Both the position numbers and the translations under genes were made by a program. Positions 1 to 7,759 of a stretch of 41,168 bases of DNA are shown piece by piece. Origin of the DNA: Actinomycetes bacterium (GTDB lineage Bacteria; Actinomycetota; Actinomycetes; Prado026); the NCBI GenBank assembly GCA_036510875.1, contig DATCDE010000343.1:1-41168 (forward strand), in the 5' to 3' direction. Every line of letters begins with the position of its first letter. Position 1 is the first letter of the stretch. The notes under the pieces are model-generated. The model made no database searches. It was not told where the DNA came from and saw only the letters and a program-made list of their open reading frames with translations.

Positions 1-176
1 CGCCAGCACCGGACCACCGCTCACGACCTGACCCGTCCACCCGTCCGACAGGACCCGACCGGAAACCCAAACGTGGAAGAGCCGGAGCACCCGGCGGCAT
101 CACCACGCCCACACGCAGGCGACTCACCACACCGACATCAACGCCGCCATCCCCGGGCAATGCGGTGGATCCGGGC
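1..176. other. Left edge, no gene supported
   Basis: I see no supported gene or RNA here. The only feature of note is the 14-mer AAACCCAAACGTGG at 63-76, which recurs at 32369-32382 at the end of the insertion-sequence scar. In the frame that reads K-P-K-R-G it resembles a basic protein tail, but no start or family can be assigned. Confidence 0.4.
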
Positions 177-1217
177 TTAGCGCCGGGGCTGGTCCTCGGC
201 GCGGGCCCGGGACGGCTGCACCCGCTTCGGCTCGCCCGGCATCTTCGGGTAGTTCGGCGGGTAGGGCAGGTCCGTGAGTCCCCGCTGCCGCTCGTCCCGC
301 TCGTACCACTCCAGCAGCGGCGTGATGTCGTGCGCGACGTCGTCGATAGCGGCGTGCAAGTCCCCCAGCTCGGCGAACCGGCCCGGCATGGTCACCACCG
401 TGAAGTCCTCCGCCTCGACGTCGGGCAGCTCGGCCCAGGTGACCGGCGCGGAGACCAGACCGTCCGCGCGGCGCCGGGCGCTGTAGGCGCTGGCGATCGT
501 CCGGTCCCGGGCGTTCTGGTTGTAGTCGACGAACACCTGCGCCCCCCGCTCCTCCTTCCACCAGCGGGTGGTGACCTCCATCGGTGCCCGGCGCTCCACC
601 TCTCGGGCGAACGCGATGGCGGCCTGCCGCACCTGCGTGAACGTCCAGCGCGGCTGAATCCGGACGTAGACGTGCACCCCTCGGTTGCCGGAGGTCTTCG
701 GAAAGCCGACCCAGCCCAGCTGGTCCATGATCGGGTGCACGAGGTTCGTGGCCACCCGGCGGGCGTCGACGAACCCGGTGCCCGGCTGCGGGTCGAGGTC
801 GATGCGCAGCTCGTCCGGATGGTCCACGTCGGTGCACCGGGCGTGCCAGGGGTGGAACGTGACGGTGCCCAGGTTGGCCGCCCAGGCCACCGCGGCGACC
901 TCCTCCACCCGCAGGGCGTCCGCGTGCCGTCCGGACGGGAACGCCACCCGGCAGGTGGGGATCCAGTCCGGCGCGTGCGTCGGCAGCCGCTTCTGATAGA
1001 TCTCCTCCCCCGTCACGCCATCCGGGAACCGCTGCAGGTAGGTGGGGCGGGAGCGCAGCCCACGCAGCACCCCGTCCCCGACGGACACGTAGTACTCGAC
1101 GAGGTGCCGCTTGGTGCCAGCCGCCTGGCCCAGCTGCGGGAAGTAGACCTTGTCCGGGTTGCTCACCCGGACCGTGCGCTGCCCGACCTGGAGCTCGATG
1201 GCGGGGATCGGGGCCAT
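177..1217 (-). CDS. LigD-type DNA polymerase/primase domain protein, stand-alone
   Basis: A 346-residue archaeo-eukaryotic primase-type polymerase of the LigD PolDom family. These enzymes add ribo- or deoxyribonucleotides at DNA ends and gaps, classically in Ku/LigD non-homologous end joining. Visible motifs are the metal-binding pair in LRIDLDPQPG, the SGNRGVHVYVRI strand with its His, and the third acidic motif in VFVDYNQNARDRTIASAYSAR. The length matches a single polymerase domain. The ligase and nuclease domains of mycobacterial LigD are absent, and no ku or ligase gene lies in this window. It may instead be a Prim-PolC-like repair enzyme; the two cannot be separated here. ATG at 1217 is preceded by TAGCGT six bases upstream, suggesting leaderless translation. 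It is divergent from msrB. Confidence 0.9.
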   Translation of the reverse strand: MAPIPAIELQVGQRTVRVSNPDKVYFPQLGQAAGTKRHLVEYYVSVGDGVLRGLRSRPTYLQRFPDGVTGEEIYQKRLPTHAPDWIPTCRVAFPSGRHADALRVEEVAAVAWAANLGTVTFHPWHARCTDVDHPDELRIDLDPQPGTGFVDARRVATNLVHPIMDQLGWVGFPKTSGNRGVHVYVRIQPRWTFTQVRQAAIAFAREVERRAPMEVTTRWWKEERGAQVFVDYNQNARDRTIASAYSARRRADGLVSAPVTWAELPDVEAEDFTVVTMPGRFAELGDLHAAIDDVAHDITPLLEWYERDERQRGLTDLPYPPNYPKMPGEPKRVQPSRARAEDQPRR

Positions 1218-1223
1218 CCCCTG

Positions 1224-1229
1224 ACGCTA
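1224..1229 (-). promoter_or_regulatory. -10 box TAGCGT, probable leaderless start
   Basis: TAGCGT on the minus strand lies 6 nt before the ATG at 1217. This TAnnnT spacing places the transcription start at or next to the start codon. No convincing -35 box was found. Confidence 0.5.
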
Positions 1230-1266
1230 CCGGGGACTCCGCCAAGTGGCGAGCGCGACTTCGTCG

Positions 1267-1272
1267 TAGTGT
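1267..1272 (+). promoter_or_regulatory. -10 box TAGTGT, probable leaderless start of msrB
   Basis: TAGTGT lies 6 nt before the ATG at 1279, and there is no Shine-Dalgarno sequence between them. The geometry fits a leaderless mRNA. Confidence 0.5.
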
Positions 1273-1278
1273 CGGATC

Positions 1279-1692
1279 ATGTCGCACCGTGTGGAGAAGT
1301 CCGAAAAGGAGTGGCGCCAACAGCTCACCCGTGAGGAGTACCGGGTGCTGCGGGAGGCCGCGACCGAGCGCGCGTTCACCGGCGAGTACGTCGAGACGGA
1401 CACGACCGGCGTCTACACCTGCCGAGCCTGCGGGGCCGAGCTGTTCCGCTCGGCCGCGAAGTTCGAGAGCCGCTGTGGCTGGCCGTCGTTCTACCAGCCG
1501 ACCGATACGGACGCCGTCGAGCTCGTCGAGGACCACTCGCTGGGGATGGACCGGGTCGAGGCGCGCTGCGCGAGCTGCGGCAGCCACCTCGGGCACGTCT
1601 TCGAGGGCGAGGGCTACCCGGTGCCGACCGACCAGCGGTGGTGCATCAACTCGGTCAGCCTGCGACTGGTCCCCAAGGATCCGACGGCCTGA
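1279..1692 (+). CDS. msrB: Peptide-methionine (R)-S-oxide reductase MsrB
   Basis: A 137-residue cytoplasmic enzyme that reduces the R epimer of methionine sulfoxide in proteins using thioredoxin. The SelR fold is complete. Two CxxC pairs that bind structural zinc are visible (CRACG near residue 49 and CASCG near residue 97), as is the conserved CGWPSFYQP segment. The catalytic Cys lies in RWCINSVSLRL near the C-terminus. The length is normal for a single-domain MsrB. The start is the ATG 6 nt after a TAnnnT box. The gene converges with the flavoprotein gene, leaving only 3 nt between the stops. Confidence 0.97.
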   Translation: MSHRVEKSEKEWRQQLTREEYRVLREAATERAFTGEYVETDTTGVYTCRACGAELFRSAAKFESRCGWPSFYQPTDTDAVELVEDHSLGMDRVEARCASCGSHLGHVFEGEGYPVPTDQRWCINSVSLRLVPKDPTA

Positions 1693-1695
1693 CCG

Positions 1696-3087
1696 TCAGC
1701 GCAGCGGCAGCGCCTTGCCGGGGTTGAGGATCCCGGCCGGGTCCCAGGCCCGCTTCACCGCGTGGTGCAGCGAGACCGCGGCGTCGTCCAGCTCGTCGTC
1801 CAGGCGACGCCGCTTCATCAGCCCCACCCCGTGCTCCCCAGTCACCGTGCCGCCCAGTTCGAGGGCCAGCACGAGCAGGTCGTCGAAGGCCAGCAGCGCC
1901 CGCTGCGCTGCCTCCTCGTCGCCGCGCGGGTAGATCACGGTGGGGTGCAGGTTGCCGTCACCGGCATGCCCGAACGTCCCGATGGTGAGCCCGCGGCGGT
2001 CGGCGACGTCCTCGATCCGGGCGATCGCCTCGGCCAGCCGGGACCGGGGCACCGCGATGTCGTCCAGCAGCCAGTCGCCGAGCCACTCCAGCGCGTGGAT
2101 CGCCATCCGGCGCGCGCCGAGCAGCTGCTCGGCCTCCACCGGGTCGGTCGACCGGTGCCCCTCGACGGCGCCGGCCGTCTCGCAGGCGGCCAGCATGGCG
2201 TCGGCCTCGGCCTCGCCAGCCGCGCCGGGCAGGTCGCTCTGGGCCAGCAGCAGAGCGGCCGCGTCGGTGTCCAGCCCCATCGGCTGGAATGCCTCCACCG
2301 CACGCACCGTGGTCCGGTCCATGAGCTCGAGCAGGGACGGCGTGGTCGTGGCCAGGATCGTCTGGACGGCGCGCCCCGCGGCCACCACGTCGTCGAACAG
2401 ACCGACCACTGTCGTGGGGGGTGGCGGCAGCGGCCGCAGCCGCAGCCGTGCCTGCGTGACGACGCCGAGGGTGCCCTCGCTGCCCACCATCAGCCCGAGC
2501 AGGTCGTAGCCGGCCACTCCCTTGACGCTGCGCCGCCCCAGGTGGGTGACCCGGCCGTCGGCCAGCACCACCTCCAGGCCCAGCACCGAGTCGCGGGTCA
2601 CCCCGTACTTCACACAGCACAGCCCGCCGGCGTTGGTGTTGACGTTGCCGCCGATCGAGCAGAAGTCCTTCGACGCCGGGTCGGGCGCGTACCAGAGCCC
2701 GTAAGGCCGGACGTGGTCCCGCAGCTGGGTGTTGAGCACGCCCGGCTGGACGTCGGCGAACCCGTCGTGCTCGTGCACCCGGGTGACCTCGTCCATCTTC
2801 TCCAGGCTCAGCACGATCCCGCCGTCGACGGCGTTCGACCCGCCGGCCAGGCCGGAGCCGGCGCCCCGGGGCACCACCGGCACGCGCAGGGCGTGTGCGG
2901 CCCGCAGCACGGTCTGCACCTGCCCGGTGCTGCGGGCGAAGACCACCGCCAGCGGCTGCCCGGACGGCGTCCCGGTGGAGCGGTCGTGCGTGTAGGAGGG
3001 CACCCGGTCCGGGTCGGTCACCATGGCGCCGTCCGGCAGGGCGTTCCCGAGCAGCTCGACGAGGTCGGATGACGCTGGGAGGTCCAC
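1696..3087 (-). CDS. FAD-linked oxidase, GlcD / D-lactate dehydrogenase type
   Basis: A 463-residue flavoprotein of the VAO/FAD-binding-4 family, probably oxidising a 2-hydroxy acid such as glycolate or D-lactate. The N-terminal FAD domain shows VVPRGAGSGLAGGSN, the CSIGGNVNTNAGG loop, KGVAGYDLLGLMVGSEGTLG and its surroundings (residues about 40-215). The C-terminal substrate and cap domain ends with the TGEHGVGLMKRR motif typical of GlcD and Dld. No GlcE or GlcF partner is next to it, so a single-subunit enzyme is more likely. The exact substrate cannot be read from sequence. GTG at 3087 follows a TAGGTT box by 6 nt, suggesting its own leaderless promoter although the phosphatase-like gene lies 37 nt upstream on the same strand. 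Confidence 0.85.
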   Translation of the reverse strand: MDLPASSDLVELLGNALPDGAMVTDPDRVPSYTHDRSTGTPSGQPLAVVFARSTGQVQTVLRAAHALRVPVVPRGAGSGLAGGSNAVDGGIVLSLEKMDEVTRVHEHDGFADVQPGVLNTQLRDHVRPYGLWYAPDPASKDFCSIGGNVNTNAGGLCCVKYGVTRDSVLGLEVVLADGRVTHLGRRSVKGVAGYDLLGLMVGSEGTLGVVTQARLRLRPLPPPPTTVVGLFDDVVAAGRAVQTILATTTPSLLELMDRTTVRAVEAFQPMGLDTDAAALLLAQSDLPGAAGEAEADAMLAACETAGAVEGHRSTDPVEAEQLLGARRMAIHALEWLGDWLLDDIAVPRSRLAEAIARIEDVADRRGLTIGTFGHAGDGNLHPTVIYPRGDEEAAQRALLAFDDLLVLALELGGTVTGEHGVGLMKRRRLDDELDDAAVSLHHAVKRAWDPAGILNPGKALPLR

Positions 3088-3093
3088 CCGAGG

Positions 3094-3099
3094 AACCTA
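3094..3099 (-). promoter_or_regulatory. -10 box TAGGTT, probable leaderless start
   Basis: TAGGTT on the minus strand is 6 nt before the GTG at 3087. The position in the short gap after the phosphatase-like gene suggests independent transcription of the flavoprotein. Confidence 0.45.
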
Positions 3100-3124
3100 G
3101 CGCGGCCCCATCCAACCGCGCCGG

Positions 3125-3790
3125 TCAGCCGCTGGGGACCAGCACCGCCCGGCGGAGCACGGCCAGCGCCGCCCCGGAGGTCTCCACCGGCTGGGGGGGC
3201 TCGGCCGCCGGCATCAGGCCGGCCCACACCGCGTCGACCGAGTGGTGCAGCCGGTACTGGCGTGGGGCCGCGCCGAGGGCACCCGGGACGGTGTTCTCCA
3301 GGAACCCGGCCGAGAACACCAGCAGCAGGTGGCCGGGGTCGAGGGTCCCAGTGACGAGGCCGTCAGCCCCCGGCATGAGCGGGACGACGTTACCGGCGTC
3401 ATGGGCCACGGCCGGTGCCGGGGACGCGAGCAGGCAGGAGGTCACCCGGCCGTCGGGGAACAGGTCGACCAGCGTGGCCGAGAAGCCGGCCGACGGGTCG
3501 CTGCGCCGGACGGTCCGGTCGAGCAGCTCGGCCACCCCGCTGAGCGGGGCGGCCGCGAGCGTCTCGCGCAGCACCAGCCGCGGCAGCAGGTCGGGCAGCT
3601 CCCGCCGCACGGCGGGCCGTGCGGCCACCTCGCCGACGACCATCCGGAGCCGGTCATGGGAGCGGGCCGCGAGCGCGATGCCCCCGTGGACACCGCCGCC
3701 GCAGCCGTCCCACGGCGCGAGCGGGCCGGAGGCGTGCAGCCGCAGGCTGGTGTCGAGCGGCGCGGTGCTCAGCGCCGGCGCGATGCTCAT
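3125..3790 (-). CDS. Degenerate SpoIIE/PPM-type phosphatase-like protein
   Basis: A 221-residue protein with the outline of a SpoIIE/PP2C (PPM) phosphatase but with changed metal-binding positions. The usual GDVxGxG motif reads GEVAARP (residues 53-59), and the usual YTDG motif reads FSAG (159-162), replacing the metal Asp with Ala. The early GGD motif reads GGVHGG. I infer a pseudo-phosphatase that binds rather than dephosphorylates. Its start codon lies 1 nt after the stop of the STAS gene, and no Shine-Dalgarno sequence is visible, so the two are probably translationally coupled. The pair looks like a partner-switching module without its kinase. The family assignment rests on motif spacing and context, so it is moderate. 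The ATG at 3790 was chosen over longer in-frame starts because those would lie inside the STAS gene. Confidence 0.55.
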   Translation of the reverse strand: MSIAPALSTAPLDTSLRLHASGPLAPWDGCGGGVHGGIALAARSHDRLRMVVGEVAARPAVRRELPDLLPRLVLRETLAAAPLSGVAELLDRTVRRSDPSAGFSATLVDLFPDGRVTSCLLASPAPAVAHDAGNVVPLMPGADGLVTGTLDPGHLLLVFSAGFLENTVPGALGAAPRQYRLHHSVDAVWAGLMPAAEPPQPVETSGAALAVLRRAVLVPSG

Positions 3791-3791
3791 G

Positions 3792-4136
3792 TCAGGAGAC
3801 GGCAGCCGACACGCCGGCCGGGGCCGACTGCTCGATCTGCAGCACCCGCCACAGGCCGGTCCGGTGCAGCAGCTCCAGGGTGCGCCGGTTGGGCCGGCGC
3901 AGCACCACCCCGCCCCCACGGACCCGGCAGGCCCGGTGCGTCCACAGCAGCGCGGCCACCGCCGTCGACGACAGCTGCTCCACCTGCGACACGTCCACGA
4001 TGAGCACCCGGGCGCCAGCCAGCACCAGGTCGTGCAGCTCCCAGCGCAGGGTCGCGACCCCGTCCGCAACCATGTCGTCGGTCAGCTCGAGGACAGCCTC
4101 ATCGGTGATGCCGTCGAAGCGCGGAGCGCTCTGCAT
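3792..4136 (-). CDS. STAS-domain anti-anti-sigma factor
   Basis: A 114-residue single STAS domain of the SpoIIAA/RsbV type, which binds an anti-sigma kinase and so frees a sigma factor. The central segment LIVDVSQVEQLSSTAVAALLW matches the conserved strand-loop-helix that normally contains D-S-S/T-G. Here the loop is L-S-S-T (residues 55-58), so a phosphorylatable Ser is present but the preceding Asp is not. The start has a good ribosome site (GGGAGGA) just upstream of ATG 4136. It is followed directly by the degenerate phosphatase gene. No HATPase_c anti-sigma kinase or sigma factor gene is nearby. The partner is therefore encoded elsewhere or the module has another role. Confidence 0.8.
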   Translation of the reverse strand: MQSAPRFDGITDEAVLELTDDMVADGVATLRWELHDLVLAGARVLIVDVSQVEQLSSTAVAALLWTHRACRVRGGGVVLRRPNRRTLELLHRTGLWRVLQIEQSAPAGVSAAVS

Positions 4137-4317
4137 GGTTCCTCCCGATGCGAGTCAGACCGGCGGGTCCGGTCCCGGTGGCCACCGAACCCTGCACCCC
4201 ACCCTGCCCCGGACAGGTGACAGTCGAACCTCCCGTCTCTTTGCGGTTTCATGACGGGCCGCACCCGAGGGTGCTGGGGACGCCGAGGTCGGGGTCGACT
4301 CCTGGCAGCATGAAGGG

Positions 4318-5031
4318 GTGTCGCCACCACGCCTGCTCGTCGTCGAGGACGACGACCACATCCGAGCCGCCCTGAGGCTGGCCCTCGAGGACGAGGGTTA
4401 CGAGGTCGTCGAGGCGGCCAGCGGAGAGGACGGCCTGGTCGTGGCCGGCCAGACCCCGGCCGACGTCATGCTCGTCGACCTCATGCTCGGCGGCATGGAC
4501 GGGTTCAGCTTCATCCGGGAGATCCGCCGGTCCAGCGACGTCCCCATCGTCGTGGTGAGCGCCCGCGCCGACACCCACGACATCGTGGCCGGGCTGGAGG
4601 CGGGCGCCGACGACTACGTGACCAAGCCGTTCCAGGTCAAGGAGATCAGCGCCCGGCTGCGGGCACTGCTGCGCCGGACGCGGGGCGGCGCCGATCCTGG
4701 CGGGGACGACGAGGTCGTCATCGACCCGGGGTCGGGCGACCACCCGCCGCTCGTGCTGGCGCCGGGGCGCGGCGCCCTGCTGCGCGGCGGCGAGGAGGTG
4801 CACCTCACCCTCACCGAGTTCCGGCTGCTGTGCGAGCTCGCCTCCGCGCCGGGACGCGTGTTCAGCCGGGCCAGCCTGCTCACACGTGTGTGGGACCGCG
4901 GCTTCTTCGGCGACGAACGGATCGTCGACGTCCACGTCCGGCGGCTGCGCACCAAGATGGAGCCCGACCCTGGCAACCCCCGCTTCGTCATGACGGTGCG
5001 CGGTCTCGGATACCGGCTCGACCGGGCGTGA
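4318..5031 (+). CDS. OmpR/PhoB-family response regulator
   Basis: A 237-residue DNA-binding response regulator. The receiver domain is complete, with acidic pocket D11/D12, phospho-acceptor D54 in VMLVDLML, Ser81 and Lys103 in DDYVTKPF. A winged-helix output domain follows from about residue 140, recognisable by LTLTEFRLLCELA, VFSRASLLTRVW and DVHVRRLRTKM ending with TVRGLGYRL. The GTG at 4318 follows an AAGG ribosome site. The stop overlaps the GTG of the kinase gene by 4 nt (GTGA), so the pair is co-translated. The following GerMN lipoprotein gene recalls the MtrA-MtrB-LpqB arrangement, but I would not call it MtrA. Confidence 0.95.
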   Translation: MSPPRLLVVEDDDHIRAALRLALEDEGYEVVEAASGEDGLVVAGQTPADVMLVDLMLGGMDGFSFIREIRRSSDVPIVVVSARADTHDIVAGLEAGADDYVTKPFQVKEISARLRALLRRTRGGADPGGDDEVVIDPGSGDHPPLVLAPGRGALLRGGEEVHLTLTEFRLLCELASAPGRVFSRASLLTRVWDRGFFGDERIVDVHVRRLRTKMEPDPGNPRFVMTVRGLGYRLDRA

Positions 5032-6404
5032 CCGAGCCCCGCTGGCACCTACGCAGGCCCCGGGGCCTGCGGGACCGGGTCACGCTTGCGTTCAGCCTCG
5101 CCGCGTTCCTGATCTCCGTGGTGCTCGCCGGGTCCACCTACCTCGCAGCGAGGACGATCCTCATCGACCAGCGGGAGGGGACGGCGACCCGACAGGCGTA
5201 CGTCGACGCGAACTTCGTGCGGGACCGGCTGACCGGCTCGGACACGACGGTCCCCGGCGTGCTGGCGGCGCTGAACCCGCCCAGCCAGTCGTTCGCCTTG
5301 ATCAGCAGCTCCAGCCAGTGGTTCACGTCGGCACTGGCCATCGGCCCGGAGGCGCTGCCCAGCGCCCTGCGGGACCTCGTGCAAGCCGGCACGCCAGCCC
5401 ACCAGCGCACCACGGTCGGGGGTGTGCCGGCCTTCGTGATCGGGGTGCCCATCCCGAGCGTCGGTGCGGACTACTACGAGGTGTCGCAGCTGACCGAGTT
5501 GGACAGCGCGCTGCGGGTGCTCAGCGGCGTCCTGCTGCTCGCAGCCGCCGTGACCACCGGGCTCGGGACCTTCCTCGGCCGTCGGCTCAGCCGGCTGGCC
5601 CTGCAACCCCTCGACGCGGTGGCCGGAACCGCCGCCGAGATCGCCTCCGGCGGCCTGGACACCCGGCTGCCGCCGACCAACGACCCCGACCTGGCCACCA
5701 TCGTCGGCTCGTTCAACAGCATGGTCGACGCGCTGCAGCAGCGCATCGAGCGGGAGGCCCGGTTCGTGGGCGACGTGAGCCACGAGCTGCGGTCCCCGCT
5801 CACTACCCTGGTCACCTCGGTCGACGTCCTGCAGGGGCGCAGGGACGAGCTGCCCGAGCGGTCGCAGCGGGCCCTGGACCTCGTGCACGCCGAGCTGGAC
5901 CGGTTCCGCCGGACCCTGGACGACCTGCTCGAGCTGGCCCGGTCCGAGGCGGGGCTGGACGACAAGGAGCTGGGGCTGGTGTCCCTGGACGAGCTGGTCC
6001 GACAGACGCTGCTGGGCAGCGGCCGCTCGACCGACCTGCTGCAGGTGGTGTCGCCGGTGGTGGTGCGCGCCGACAAGCGTCGGCTGGAGCGGGCCGTGCT
6101 GAACCTTCTGGACAACGCCGACCGGCACGGCGACGGGGTGGTCGCCGTCTCGGTGCGGACCTCCGGCGCCCGGGCGCTGGTGCTGGTCGACGACGCGGGC
6201 GCGGGGGTTCCGGCCGAGGAACGGGAGCGGATCTTCGAGCGCTTCGCCAGGGGTCCGGGAGGGACCCGGAAGTCGCCGGGGGCTGGTCTCGGGCTGGCGC
6301 TGGTCGACGAGACCGCACGGCTGCACGGCGGGGCGGTCCGGTGCGTGGACCGGCCGGGCGGGGGCGCCCGGTTCGTGCTGTCCCTGCCGAGGGCGGCCCG
6401 GTGA
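5028..6404 (+). CDS. Membrane sensor histidine kinase, partner of the upstream regulator
   Basis: A 458-residue sensor kinase starting with GTG 5028 in a GTGA overlap with the response regulator. Two membrane helices (about 19-41 and 163-184) bracket an extracytoplasmic sensor loop of about 120 residues. HAMP (185-240) follows, then HisKA with the phospho-accepting His252 in VSHELRSPLTTL. The HATPase_c domain shows its N box in VLNLLDNADRHG, G1 in VDDAGAGVP and G2 in GAGLGLALV. The stop again overlaps the next GTG (GTGA), placing the GerMN lipoprotein in the same translational unit. The signal sensed is not evident. The lipoprotein, tethered outside the membrane, is a candidate for modulating the sensor loop. 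Confidence 0.95.
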   Translation: MTEPRWHLRRPRGLRDRVTLAFSLAAFLISVVLAGSTYLAARTILIDQREGTATRQAYVDANFVRDRLTGSDTTVPGVLAALNPPSQSFALISSSSQWFTSALAIGPEALPSALRDLVQAGTPAHQRTTVGGVPAFVIGVPIPSVGADYYEVSQLTELDSALRVLSGVLLLAAAVTTGLGTFLGRRLSRLALQPLDAVAGTAAEIASGGLDTRLPPTNDPDLATIVGSFNSMVDALQQRIEREARFVGDVSHELRSPLTTLVTSVDVLQGRRDELPERSQRALDLVHAELDRFRRTLDDLLELARSEAGLDDKELGLVSLDELVRQTLLGSGRSTDLLQVVSPVVVRADKRRLERAVLNLLDNADRHGDGVVAVSVRTSGARALVLVDDAGAGVPAEERERIFERFARGPGGTRKSPGAGLGLALVDETARLHGGAVRCVDRPGGGARFVLSLPRAAR

Positions 6405-7042
6405 ACGTCCGACGGCTGCGGCTGGTCACCGGCCTGCTGGCGGGGGTGCTGGCTCTGGCCGGCTGCGGGGTGCCGGTCGAAGTGGCGCCGTCCCCGATCG
6501 ACCCGAGCAGCGTGCCGTTCGGGCTCAGCGACGCGGGGCCGAGCTCGGAGACGGCCAGCCCGTCACCGACCACGGCCGTCAACGCACCCACGGTGTACCT
6601 GGTGGACGCGACCCGGCCCACGACCTACCTGGTCCCCCGCTCCCGCTCGGGCGAGCTGCCGACTGACTCGGTGGGGGCGCTTCAGGTGGTGCTGCTCGAC
6701 CTCGCGCAGGGCCCCAACGCCGACGACCGTGCGCTCGGCCTGACCAGCGCGGTGCCTCCGGGGGCGGTGCTGACGGTGGCCCAGCTGTCGAACGGCACGG
6801 CCACCATCGACATGTCCGGCGACTTCGCGAACCCGCCGGTGGCCGAGCAGCCACAGTTCGCCGGGCAGATCGTGCTCAGCGCGACCTCGGTGCCCGGCGT
6901 GGACCAGGTCCTGCTCACCAGCAACGGCCAGCAGCTGCAGCTGCCCGTCGCGGACGGGTCGATCACCGGTCTGCCGCTCACCGCGACGGACTACAGCTCG
7001 CTGCTCGCCCCGACGTCGGCGTCGTCCTCGCCGTCCGGCTGA
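6401..7042 (+). CDS. GerMN-domain lipoprotein, third gene of two-component operon
   Basis: A 213-residue secreted lipoprotein. The signal peptide runs VNVRRLRLVTGLLAGVLALAG with a lipobox LALAGC, so Cys22 would be lipidated. After a Ser/Pro-rich linker (about 30-60) comes one GerMN (sporulation/spore germination-type) domain, seen in VYLVDATRPTTYLVPR, ALQVVLLDLAQGP, GTATIDMSGDF and QIVLSATSVPGVDQVLL. It lacks the long C-terminal propeller of LpqB, which is roughly twice this length or more. Its GTG overlaps the kinase stop by 4 nt. By analogy with LpqB, which influences the MtrB kinase, it probably acts outside the membrane on this kinase. That role is inference. Confidence 0.85.
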   Translation: MNVRRLRLVTGLLAGVLALAGCGVPVEVAPSPIDPSSVPFGLSDAGPSSETASPSPTTAVNAPTVYLVDATRPTTYLVPRSRSGELPTDSVGALQVVLLDLAQGPNADDRALGLTSAVPPGAVLTVAQLSNGTATIDMSGDFANPPVAEQPQFAGQIVLSATSVPGVDQVLLTSNGQQLQLPVADGSITGLPLTATDYSSLLAPTSASSSPSG

Positions 7043-7045
7043 CGC

Positions 7046-7759
7046 TCAGGGCAGGTCGGCGACCAGCTCGGTGACCGGACGGCGACGTCCGGTGTAGAAA
7101 GGCACCTCCTCGCGCACGTGCAGCCGGGCCCGGGAGGCGCGCAGGTGGCGCATCAGGTCCACGATGCGGTGCAGCTCGTCGGCCTCGAACGCCAGCACCC
7201 ACTCGTAGTCGCCCAGCGCGAACGCGGACACCGTGTTGGCCCGCACATCCGGGTAGCCGCGCGCCATCTGCCCGTGCTCGGCGAGCATGGCCCGGCGTTC
7301 GTCGTCCGGCAGCAGGTACCAGTCGTAGGAGCGCACGAACGGGTACACGCACACGTAGGCACGGGCCTCCTCCTCGGCGAGGAAGGCCGGCACGTGGCTC
7401 TTGTTGAACTCGGCCGGGCGGTGCAGGGCCGCCACCGACCACACCGGGCTGCACGCCCGTCCCAGCCCGGTGCGGCGCAGCCGCTGGTACGCCTCCTGCA
7501 GGGCGTCCGCGGACTCGGCGTGCCACCAGACCATGAAGTCGGCGTCGGCCCGCAGCCCGGCGACGTCGTAGACCCCGCGGACGACGACGTCCTTGGCGGC
7601 CAGCTGCTCGAACAGGGCCTCGACCTCGGTCGCGAGCGGCTCGCGCCGGGTGTCACCGAGCGGACGCTCCACCCGGAACACCGACCACATGGTGTACCGG
7701 ACGATCGCGTTCAGGTCGCGGGCCCTGCGACGCGGGGTGTCAGGCTGGCTGTCAGGCAT
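7046..7759 (-). CDS. hemQ: Coproheme decarboxylase HemQ (ChdC)
   Basis: A 237-residue member of the chlorite dismutase-like family that converts iron-coproporphyrin III to haem b in the coproporphyrin-dependent route. Key residues align with the actinobacterial enzyme at a constant offset of +4 from Corynebacterium numbering as I recall it: His122 in NKSHVPAF (distal), Tyr139 in [13 protein letters not shown] (radical Tyr) and His162 in [11 protein letters not shown] (proximal). The length is normal. The ATG at 7759 lies inside the end of cgoX (8-nt overlap), so the two are co-translated. It converges with the GerMN lipoprotein gene with a 3-nt gap. Confidence 0.95.
   Translation of the reverse strand: MPDSQPDTPRRRARDLNAIVRYTMWSVFRVERPLGDTRREPLATEVEALFEQLAAKDVVVRGVYDVAGLRADADFMVWWHAESADALQEAYQRLRRTGLGRACSPVWSVAALHRPAEFNKSHVPAFLAEEEARAYVCVYPFVRSYDWYLLPDDERRAMLAEHGQMARGYPDVRANTVSAFALGDYEWVLAFEADELHRIVDLMRHLRASRARLHVREEVPFYTGRRRPVTELVADLP

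Noticed and set aside
124-1596. 490-codon minus-strand reading frame
   Set aside because: It covers LigD-Pol and msrB in the wrong frame, has the Arg/Gly/Ala/Pro-rich composition of a shadow frame in G+C-rich DNA, and matches no family.
3125-4069. Longer 314-codon version of the phosphatase-like gene
   Set aside because: The added N-terminus would lie antiphase over the STAS gene, which has its own ribosome site and clear domain; ATG 3790 was used.
4230-4290. SigB-type promoter GTTT...GGGTG before the response regulator
   Set aside because: The spacing between the two boxes is 19 nt, too long for the usual 14-16, so no promoter was called.
4318-7042. Calling the unit mtrA-mtrB-lpqB
   Set aside because: The lipoprotein (213 residues) is far shorter than LpqB and the regulator and kinase are not close enough to assign by eye; only the layout is similar.
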